Assembly: GCA_029263395.1 (NCBI GenBank)
Contig: JAJCXO010000272.1
Span: 1 to 50,642, forward strand
DNA from: Acidobacteriota bacterium
Lineage (GTDB): Bacteria; Acidobacteriota; Thermoanaerobaculia; Multivoradales; J023
Reading direction: 5' to 3'
Length of the DNA: 50,642 bases
Shown here: piece by piece, positions 44,578-50,642 of the stretch
How the letters are laid out: each line of letters begins with the position of its first letter
Numbering within the stretch: position 1 is the stretch's first letter
Position numbers and translations under genes: made by a program
Notes under the pieces: generated by a model
What the model was told of the DNA's origin: nothing
Seen by the model: the letters and a program-made list of their open reading frames with translations, nothing else
The model's database searches: none

Positions 44578-44919
44578 CTACCTCCCGACCGCCTTGTATC
44601 CCGTCAACTTGGGATCAGCTCTCTCGATCACTTCGACCCCATTCATTGTGGCAACCATCACCAGAAAACCGGCGAGCACAAAGTAGATGAATACCATTCC
44701 AGGTATGGTGGCGCTCGTGTAGCTGAATCCCCAGCGGACCGCAACGCATCCGATCAGGACAGTCATCGCCAACCTGTAGGTCAAGGACCGCACTCTTAGG
44801 AGCGAGTTGCAGCGCAAGCAATTCGCCCCCTGGACCCGAGCCTGCCCCGCAAGGAGTACCTGTTGGTGATCCTTGCCAAATCTAAAGCCACAAACCGGAC
44901 ACCGTAGACTCTCGAACAT
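44578..44919 (-). CDS. small zinc-ribbon membrane protein
   Basis: A 113-residue protein opening with CPVCGFRFGKDHQQVLL...NCLRCNSLLRV: two CxxC pairs separated by about 24 residues, a zinc-ribbon arrangement similar to the CXXC-20-CXXC small proteins. Two hydrophobic helices follow (about 53-65 and 74-92), so the zinc ribbon faces the cytoplasm on a two-helix anchor. Function unknown. It lies between the truncated regulator and a gene-free stretch with the 42-bp array. Confidence 0.6.
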   Translation of the reverse strand: MFESLRCPVCGFRFGKDHQQVLLAGQARVQGANCLRCNSLLRVRSLTYRLAMTVLIGCVAVRWGFSYTSATIPGMVFIYFVLAGFLVMVATMNGVEVIERADPKLTGYKAVGR

Positions 44920-45256
44920 CAGGTCTCCTCCAGAGCCAGAACCGTCGACGGCATCTGTGGCGTTCAGGCCGTCTTACCGAGGTTACGCGCTGTGACCTCG
45001 CGCTATTCGAGCTCAGTCGAGTCTAGGCAACGGCACCGGATCGCCAGACCGTAGCCCCGCACCACGAAACTTTGGGCGACGGACAACTTCATCATAGGTC
45101 GCGATCAATGCGACTGCCGACCGTTGTGATGCAAAGCGACGAGGGCGCACTCGGCCACACATCCAGCCCCACACACCCAGCCCAGGGGTAAATGTCGCGA
45201 TGGGGGGCACACATCCAATGCCGGTTGCATGGCAAAAATCGCGGTCAGCGAAACGC
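44920..45256. other. gene-free region before the 42-bp array
   Basis: No supported gene, RNA or regulatory motif was found here. A leftward frame crosses it (45013-45318) but runs into repeat sequence and has no recognisable domain. Confidence 0.5.
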
Positions 45257-45707
45257 CTTACTCTCTCCCACGGCAAGCTATTTTCACCGTCAAAACGACT
45301 TACTTTCTCCCACGGCAAGCCAGTTTCACCGTCACAACGGCTTACTTTCTTTCACGGTAAGCAATCTTCACCGCCGCAATGGCTTACTTTCTCTCACGGC
45401 AAGCCAGTTTCGCTGCCGCAACGACTTACTTTCTGACACGGTATGACAGTTTCGCTGCCGCAACGGCATACTTTCTCTCACGGCAAGCCAGTTTCACGTC
45501 GCAATGGCTTACTTTCTCTCACGGCAAGCAATCTTCACGTTGCAGCGCCATACTTTCTCTCACGGCGAACCGTTTTCACCGCCGCAAAGATCTACTTTCT
45601 CTCACGGCAAGCAATTTTCATCGCCGCAAAGACCTACTTTCTCTCACGGCAAGCAATTTTCACCGTCGAAACGACTTACTCTCTCTCACGGCAAGCCAGT
45701 TTCACCC
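45257..45707. repeat. 42-bp tandem array, 11 units
   Basis: Units start at 45257, 45299, 45341, 45383, 45425, 45467, 45508, 45549, 45591, 45633 and 45675: a 42-bp period with two consecutive 41-bp steps in the middle. The first 17-30 bases of each unit (CTTACTTTCTCTCACGGC, then AAGC-A-TTTTCAC) are conserved and the last dozen vary. The 1-bp slips shift the frame, and no ribosome-binding site precedes it, so it is not a coding repeat. There are no unique spacers, so it is not CRISPR. It ends about 115 bp upstream of the exported lectin-like gene, whose leader or regulatory region it may be. Confidence 0.9.
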
Positions 45708-45821
45708 ACTCATTCCGCCAGTTGCATCATGATGACTATGGGCGTGCCCCCGGCTCGATCTAGGCGAGGAACTTTCGGTCATTACCGGCGTATGGGAGGG
45801 AGAACCGATGAAAGGAGAGAT

Positions 45822-47036
45822 ATGCGTACCGTCTGTTATCTGACTCTGTTCTGCCTCGCCTCACTGGCCGGCGCTCAGGACATGGTCCCCGTTGCGGGAT
45901 CAAGGGGAGGAAACACGGAGGGAAACGCTGCCGTTCGTTTTGAAGACGATTTTGGAGGCGACCTTACCGGATGGCGACTGGTAGGCGAACCTGCGATCGT
46001 CCTTCGCGACTCCGGAGACCCGGCGCACGGCCGAGTGATGGAGCTTCAGGCCACGGGCAACGTCCATGCCCTGGTCGAGGACTCAGGGAACTGGGGGCCG
46101 GTCCGCGTCGAAGGGGAGATGCTCTTCCCCACCGACGACCACAGTTATCTCGGCTTGATCTACAACTATCAGGCAAGCGCCACACGGGCCGACTTCGGTG
46201 AGGTCTACGTCAAAGGTAACGGCAGCTACCTGCGGGTCAACCCCTGGCGCGACGGCAACGCCTCGCGGCTCCTCTACGAGGAGTACAAGACGCCGCTCAC
46301 CTTGGACGACGCGATCCGTATCGGCGAGTGGAAACGTTTTAAGACCGAGGTTTCCGGCAACGTCTTTCATGTCTATATCGGTGACATGTCCGTGCCCAAG
46401 CTTACCCTCGACCTCTTCGAGCTCGACTCGGGCCTGGTCGGCTTCCAGCCCCGAATCGTCGGCGGACCGGTGTGGATCGACAATATCAAGGTGACCTCGA
46501 TCGAAAGCCTGACCTATGACGGACCCGACCTCCCCGGAACGGTCTACGAGCCGCAGGAGCTCGTCACCGACTGGCAAGTAATCGGACCTTTGGCGGAGCC
46601 GTCCCTCACCATCGAGCGCTCGGACGACGCCGCCGTCTCCACGGTCGACGGATACGCCTGGCGACCGTTCGCTACCGATCGACGAGGTGCCGTTATCAGC
46701 GGACGAGTCACCGAGTACCACGGCCGTCCGGTGGCCTATTTCCGCACCGTGATCCACGCCGAAGACGAGGAGACAGCCGTCCTTCATTTCAGCACCACCG
46801 ACGAGATCGCGCATTGGGTCAACGGCCGATTCCAGGGTTTCATCTACCGCGACGGATACATCTCGAGGGAGAACGATTGGAACGCCTGGTTCGACTTTTG
46901 GAAGAATCCGGAGCATGCCGGTCGGAGCCTACCCATCGAGCTCCGGCCGGGAGCCAACCAACTGATCCTCCGAGTTCGCAACGGAAACTTCGCCAGCGGC
47001 GGGTTTTTTGTTCGCCTAGAACGGACCCCGGAATGA
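45822..47036 (+). CDS. exported lectin-like protein with a C-terminal beta-sandwich
   Basis: A 404-residue secreted protein from the ATG at 45822, preceded by AAAGGAGAG; longer frames upstream run through the tandem array. Signal peptide MRTVCYLTLFCLASLAGAQD. The N-terminal domain (FEDDFGGDLTGWRLVG...YLGLIYNY...GEWKRFKTEVSGNVFHVYIGD...VWIDNIKVTSI) has the order of concanavalin A-like/DUF1080 carbohydrate-binding or hydrolase folds. The C-terminal part (YFRTVIHAEDEETAVLHFSTTDEIAHWVNGRFQG...GANQLILRVRNG) looks like a galactose-binding-like sandwich of glycoside hydrolases. No catalytic residues were assigned, so it may be a carbohydrate-binding protein. It is convergent with the HupE-like gene. 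Confidence 0.75.
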   Translation: MRTVCYLTLFCLASLAGAQDMVPVAGSRGGNTEGNAAVRFEDDFGGDLTGWRLVGEPAIVLRDSGDPAHGRVMELQATGNVHALVEDSGNWGPVRVEGEMLFPTDDHSYLGLIYNYQASATRADFGEVYVKGNGSYLRVNPWRDGNASRLLYEEYKTPLTLDDAIRIGEWKRFKTEVSGNVFHVYIGDMSVPKLTLDLFELDSGLVGFQPRIVGGPVWIDNIKVTSIESLTYDGPDLPGTVYEPQELVTDWQVIGPLAEPSLTIERSDDAAVSTVDGYAWRPFATDRRGAVISGRVTEYHGRPVAYFRTVIHAEDEETAVLHFSTTDEIAHWVNGRFQGFIYRDGYISRENDWNAWFDFWKNPEHAGRSLPIELRPGANQLILRVRNGNFASGGFFVRLERTPE

Positions 47037-47101
47037 GCACCGAAGATCCTCCCGGTCGATTTTCTTGCGCGGCGAAGGTCGATTTTACGAAAGCTCGTAG
47101 T

Positions 47102-48127
47102 TCAGAGTATGCCGGTCAGGCGTTCGAGCAACCAGAACATCGCCAGGCTGCCGATCCCGTAGGCAGGAAGGCGGGCGAGCGCTACGCTCCAGGGTCGGGA
47201 CAGCCATGCGAGGCTCCGGTCGGCCAAGAATGCGGCGGCGAGTACGGCGGCGACGAAGACCAGCTGACCAAGCTCGATGCCGAGATTGAACGAGAAAAGT
47301 GCCGCCGGGATCTCGCGCTCGGGCAGTCCGACCTCCGTGAGAGCGCCGGCAAAGCCGAGGCCGTGTAACAAGCCAAAGAGCGCTGCCATCAACCACGGCG
47401 AGCGCCGTAGGCGAGATTCTTTCTCCCGCGGCCGGGTCAGCTCAACCGCCAGAACAAAAATCGACAGCGCAATCGCCGCCTCCGTCGGTCCCGAGGGCAC
47501 GTGCACCACCCCGAGCGCAGCCAACGCCAGAGTCAAGCTATGGCCGACGGTAAAGGCGGTCACGGTCCCCACCAGGCGGCGACGCCCCTCCACCAGGAGT
47601 ACCAGGCCGAGCACAAAAAGAAGATGGTCGAAGCCTGAGAGAATGTGCTCCACACCGAGCCCACCGTAGAGTCCCGCGACGTCGAGCGCATCGGCGGCAC
47701 GGGGAATCACGATCGACGGCTGATCCGCCGTCAACACGTGGTGGGACGAACCGCCATCGCCGAGTTCGAGGCGCAAGAGGACGTCGGCGCCGCTGCCGGC
47801 GATGCCTTCGACCGCAATCTCTTCACCCACCAGCTCGTCACAGGCAACACGCCAGGTGGTGAGGATGCCGGTGCCCTCAGCCCGAGTCTCCGGCCTGTCG
47901 ATCTCACGACAGCTCGGTGGCAAGAGGGGCCGTAGGCTGCTGCCAAGGACCCGCACTTGCGGCTGTTTGAACTTTACAGCGACGCCATCTTGCTGCACGC
48001 GCAATTCGAGCAGGGACGGAGCGAAGGTATGGGCGGCCAGCGGCGAGACCGCGAAGAGCAAGACCGAAAACAAGACGGAGAGGGATACGATGATCCGCAC
48101 CAACACGATCGAAAAGTAGGCCTTCAT
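47102..48127 (-). CDS. HupE/UreJ-family membrane protein
   Basis: A 341-residue protein with a signal-like N-terminus (FAVSPLAAHTFAPSLLEL), an extracytoplasmic domain of about 130 residues, then six or so helices. The HupE/UreJ_2 signature GGLGVEHILSGFDHLLFVLGLVLL is intact, followed by FTVGHSLTLALAALGV and FGLLHGLGFAGAL. The family includes putative nickel or cobalt permeases, but the His-rich signature here is shared by members of unknown substrate. It overlaps the end of the peptidyl-prolyl isomerase gene by 4 bases. The order DUF3604, isomerase, HupE/UreJ recurs in other bacteria as a cluster, from family knowledge. Confidence 0.82.
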   Translation of the reverse strand: MKAYFSIVLVRIIVSLSVLFSVLLFAVSPLAAHTFAPSLLELRVQQDGVAVKFKQPQVRVLGSSLRPLLPPSCREIDRPETRAEGTGILTTWRVACDELVGEEIAVEGIAGSGADVLLRLELGDGGSSHHVLTADQPSIVIPRAADALDVAGLYGGLGVEHILSGFDHLLFVLGLVLLVEGRRRLVGTVTAFTVGHSLTLALAALGVVHVPSGPTEAAIALSIFVLAVELTRPREKESRLRRSPWLMAALFGLLHGLGFAGALTEVGLPEREIPAALFSFNLGIELGQLVFVAAVLAAAFLADRSLAWLSRPWSVALARLPAYGIGSLAMFWLLERLTGIL

Positions 48128-49170
48128 GACGTCCTCTCGCCAATTGCGATCACCAGGTCTGCGATGGACAGGTCATAACCCTCGCGGAGCTGGCCTAGGC
48201 GCACCGCCAGCCAGCGGTCAGCGGCTTGCTCGCGCAGGGAAGCGTGGATTTTGTCGCTGACTTCTGCCAGTTGTGGGATTGCTCCGGGGCGATATTCATG
48301 GACAAAGACGAGGTGAGCACCATAGCGCGAAGGTACCGGCCCAGCCCATTCACCCACCGGCAGGTCGGCAAGGCTGGCAACGAAGCCCACACCGAGACGA
48401 CGCTCGAGGGCCCGCGTGCCGAGCAGTGGTAGGCGCGGCGGCACGATCCCCGGATCAGCGAGGCGGTCCGCTTCGTCCGGGGAGACACCCTCGCGCTGCA
48501 GCTTGGCGAGCAGCGAGGCGGCATCTTCGGAGGGATGCTCCCGGACCGCCTGACTTTGCAGCACATGGGAGACGCGAAAACGGTCTTCGCGTCGAAAGCG
48601 TTCGCTGTGAGCCCGTAAGTACTCGACGACGGCTTCATCCCCCGGTTCGACGAGCCGTGCGGCGCCGCGGATCAAGCGCCGCGCCGCGTCGATCAGTACG
48701 CGCCGCGTCACGAAGTCACCCTCGTGCAGTCCCAGCTCCACCGCTCGCCGGGCGAGCTCGGCGGATGCTGTTCCCGATGCTGTGCCCGAGCCTGCGTGCG
48801 ACCCGTCCGGCTCGACGAAGGAGGCGATTTGCGCCAGGCGGCGTTGCGGTACCTCGGACCGATGCAGGCCCAGGCTCAACGCGTGGCGGAAGAGGATCTC
48901 CTCGTCGATCAGCTTGTTGATCAGTTCCGTTTTCTCCGCCGCCGTCGGCGGTCGCCGGTGCTCGGCCCGGAAGGTCCGCTCCGCCCCGGCCACCCGTGAG
49001 GCTGGGATCTCGAGTCGGGGCTGAGCGGTAAGCGATGTGGCGTCGGCCGAAGTGGGCTCCCGCCCGAGCGAGGCAACGAAGAGGAGGGTACCGAGGACGG
49101 CAAAGTGCACCACCGGTGAGCGCGCCGCTGGCAGACGGCTGAGACGTCTCAGGATTGAATCGCTGCTCAC
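48124..49170 (-). CDS. parvulin-type peptidyl-prolyl isomerase, membrane-anchored
   Basis: A 348-residue protein with one N-terminal membrane helix (VVHFAVLGTLLFVASLG). A helical chaperone-like region follows (TELINKLIDEEILFRHALSLGLHRSE...), then a parvulin domain (about 195-300: FRVSHVL...LADLPVGEWAGPVPSRYGAHLVFVHEY), as in PpiC/SurA-type folding catalysts that act in the periplasm. An alanine/serine/glycine stretch (GSGTASGTAS) separates the regions. It starts 5 bases after the DUF3604 gene and overlaps the HupE-like gene. It probably folds a partner exported by the same operon, possibly the DUF3604 protein (inference). Confidence 0.82.
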   Translation of the reverse strand: MSSDSILRRLSRLPAARSPVVHFAVLGTLLFVASLGREPTSADATSLTAQPRLEIPASRVAGAERTFRAEHRRPPTAAEKTELINKLIDEEILFRHALSLGLHRSEVPQRRLAQIASFVEPDGSHAGSGTASGTASAELARRAVELGLHEGDFVTRRVLIDAARRLIRGAARLVEPGDEAVVEYLRAHSERFRREDRFRVSHVLQSQAVREHPSEDAASLLAKLQREGVSPDEADRLADPGIVPPRLPLLGTRALERRLGVGFVASLADLPVGEWAGPVPSRYGAHLVFVHEYRPGAIPQLAEVSDKIHASLREQAADRWLAVRLGQLREGYDLSIADLVIAIGERTS

Positions 49171-49174
49171 GACG

Positions 49175-50642
49175 TCAGCCCTCTCCCACTGTGGTTGCCG
49201 GAGTCGAGCTCGGAGGTGTGTACCAGATCGGTGAGGTCCAGGCGCGCTCTTGGATCACCGGCTGGACAATCGGCAAGGTCTGCTCATTGCTGCAGCAAAA
49301 CGCCGCGTCCGCAGCTTTCGCCGGATCCTTTACCTTCAGTACTTCGAGTTTCGACTTGCAATCCTTTCTGAGGGGATTGATGCCGTAGTCCTTCTGACAG
49401 GTGTGCGTGGTGTAGCGACACACCGGGTTCTCGAGCACGCGGACGTAGTAGAAGGCTGGAATCGAGGGATCGAAGTCCCGATCTTGCCAAACTCCACAGA
49501 GCTGGTCATAACCTGCGCCGGTGAGCTGGCATTGGTCATCGACACCGGCCTGGCGGTCGTCCCCGACAACAGTGTGGACCTTCTCGTGGGTTTCGCCGGA
49601 GCTGTCAACCCAGCCTTTGACGATCTGGATCTGCTGCAGCGGAGTGCCAATCGTTTCGTCTTTCGAAGCCGCGGTGACGAAACTCGGCACCCCAGGCTGC
49701 TGCCGTGGCGGGAGATCACCGCCCATCGGTACGCCGCTGCCATATCCCATCGCTACATAGTCGGTTTTGCAAGCATTGTCAGGGAAGTCCCAGCCGCCGA
49801 AGAAGCGCACTTGGATGCGGGTACCGCTGGTGCCGTAAGTCTCGCGATTCCGCAGCGCCGTGAAGATGGAATCGCGCGTATTCTCCTCGGCCCACACCAC
49901 GGAATGACCGCCCGAGCTATTCTGGAGCGTCGCGGTACGGGTGGGCACAGCGTCCTTGATACCCGCATGGCCGCGGAATGTCTCGTTCTCTGGATGCCAA
50001 CCCATCGTGCCGTTGTGGCTGTCGTTCGAGGCGACAATGCCGAGCTTGAACGGATTCACGCCGTATCTCGGATCCTGCTGGAATTTCAGTCCGTCTTTGA
50101 GAATGTTGCGCACCCAGCTTCGCGGGGGATATGGCGCCAAGCTGACGTCCACGTCGTTGCTCACCGCTGAGCCGGCCGCCGCGTCGAGCAACTCGAACGC
50201 ACAATGTTCGTCGGTGGTCTCGACACCCTCACCCAGTCGCGGATCCCAGCGGCATTCGCTACTTCCCTTGGTCTGGTAGATCTCGACCAGGGGCTCCCAT
50301 TTCTGGCGCTTGGCGGCGTATTCCTGTGTCGGTGGATCGAAGAAGGCTGGTGGCACGAGGGTTGTGCCGTCCGGGCTGTAGACGCCACCGCCGAGATTCG
50401 AATTGTGCGGTATCGTGAGCGCCTCGCACGGCGGCTGGCACTGCGCATCGAGACGATCCCAAAGCTTCTCGGGGTCCTGTGGTCCAAGCCACTGCGGCGG
50501 CGTCGTTTTGGGATCCGGGTTGTCTTTTCGCGCCATGTCGATGGCGGTCACCGGCCGTTCAACCACCGTCGCGTTGCGGAAGATCACGTTGCGATGCCAG
50601 GTTGTGCCGAGGGGTACAGAGGTTGCTTCGTAGCCGACGAAC
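49175..50642 (-). CDS. DUF3604-domain exported protein, N-terminus beyond right edge
   Basis: The frame is open to the window end; the visible portion begins FVGYEATSVPLGTTWHRNVIFRN, so the true start lies outside. Family features: ALTIPHNSNLGGG, EPLVEIYQTKGSSEC, FKLGIVASNDSHNG and a metal-type His/Asp pattern of PHP-like hydrolases, then RETYGTSGTRIQVRFFGGWDF. Several cysteines (ECRWD, DEHCAF, DDQCQL, CGVW, CRYTTHTCQKDYG, CCSNE) suggest disulfides and a periplasmic location. DUF3604 proteins are large exported proteins of unknown function, probably metal-dependent phosphoesterase-like. The neighbouring isomerase and HupE-like genes are its usual companions. Confidence 0.82.
   Translation of the reverse strand, partial: FVGYEATSVPLGTTWHRNVIFRNATVVERPVTAIDMARKDNPDPKTTPPQWLGPQDPEKLWDRLDAQCQPPCEALTIPHNSNLGGGVYSPDGTTLVPPAFFDPPTQEYAAKRQKWEPLVEIYQTKGSSECRWDPRLGEGVETTDEHCAFELLDAAAGSAVSNDVDVSLAPYPPRSWVRNILKDGLKFQQDPRYGVNPFKLGIVASNDSHNGTMGWHPENETFRGHAGIKDAVPTRTATLQNSSGGHSVVWAEENTRDSIFTALRNRETYGTSGTRIQVRFFGGWDFPDNACKTDYVAMGYGSGVPMGGDLPPRQQPGVPSFVTAASKDETIGTPLQQIQIVKGWVDSSGETHEKVHTVVGDDRQAGVDDQCQLTGAGYDQLCGVWQDRDFDPSIPAFYYVRVLENPVCRYTTHTCQKDYGINPLRKDCKSKLEVLKVKDPAKAADAAFCCSNEQTLPIVQPVIQERAWTSPIWYTPPSSTPATTVGEG

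Noticed and set aside
45257-45707. CRISPR array
   Set aside because: Repeats are tandem without unique spacers of regular length, and no cas gene is in the window.
45504-45821. Extended N-terminus of the lectin-like protein through the tandem array
   Set aside because: The ATG at 45822 has a strong ribosome-binding site and signal peptide; the upstream part is repeat-encoded and would bury the signal peptide.

Overview
The window is about 50.6 kb of GC-rich bacterial DNA with mostly ordinary, tightly packed genes on the minus strand. LpxB and a lipid-A-type glycosyltransferase pair imply a diderm (outer-membrane) cell. Several things together point to Acidobacteriota or a related deltaproteobacteria-like phylum: FHA-domain signalling proteins, a very large NtrY-like histidine kinase, the fused mutase IcmF, and a receiver protein with a conserved C-terminal helical module. 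That placement is an inference, not a measurement. No rRNA, tRNA, CRISPR array or intact insertion sequence was seen.

Left edge to about 4.0 kb is an accessory, decaying region. It holds a partial GHKL ATPase running off the left edge, an integron-type tyrosine recombinase broken by frameshift, a frameshifted HEAT-repeat gene, and a decayed nucleotidyltransferase gene with its small partner (AbiEii-like). It ends in a gene-free block with a 42-bp tandem array followed by palindromes repeated at 41, 41 and 42 bp.

4.0-17.4 kb: an SGNH hydrolase, a membrane protein and a coupled lipoprotein / M50-like / M48-like operon whose M48 gene contains an in-frame stop. A divergent regulator with an FHA domain and a degenerate sigma-54-type AAA+ domain is followed by a 1371-residue histidine kinase. 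hemE lies opposite them.

17.4-32.2 kb is a mostly housekeeping, leftward block: FHA-GAF-SpoIIE phosphatase, rsmD, an exported protein, pgsA, a lipoprotein, hfq, miaA, comEC, a PAS histidine kinase, a phospholipase-D-like protein, a hypothetical protein, coaX, birA and a receiver protein. Many of these genes overlap by 4-23 bases, so they are probably translationally coupled.

32.3-42.4 kb: icmF (isobutyryl-CoA mutase), lpxB, a divergent pair of glycosyltransferases (GT2 and ArnT-like GT39), and two tandem acyl-CoA dehydrogenases behind a good sigma-70-type promoter. IcmF and the two dehydrogenases fit branched-chain or short-chain acyl-CoA oxidation.

42.4-50.6 kb: a structured intergenic repeat, a coiled-coil/glycine-zipper lipoprotein, a truncated sigma-54 activator pseudogene, a zinc-ribbon membrane protein, an 11-unit 42-bp tandem array, an exported lectin-like protein, and a leftward DUF3604 / parvulin / HupE-UreJ cluster that runs off the right edge.

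The most unusual theme is repeats. Unrelated 41-42-bp arrays occur in two gene-free regions. Small 15-, 16- and 18-bp tandem arrays sit in gaps, gene ends and interdomain linkers across the window; those fully inside genes are multiples of 3 bp.
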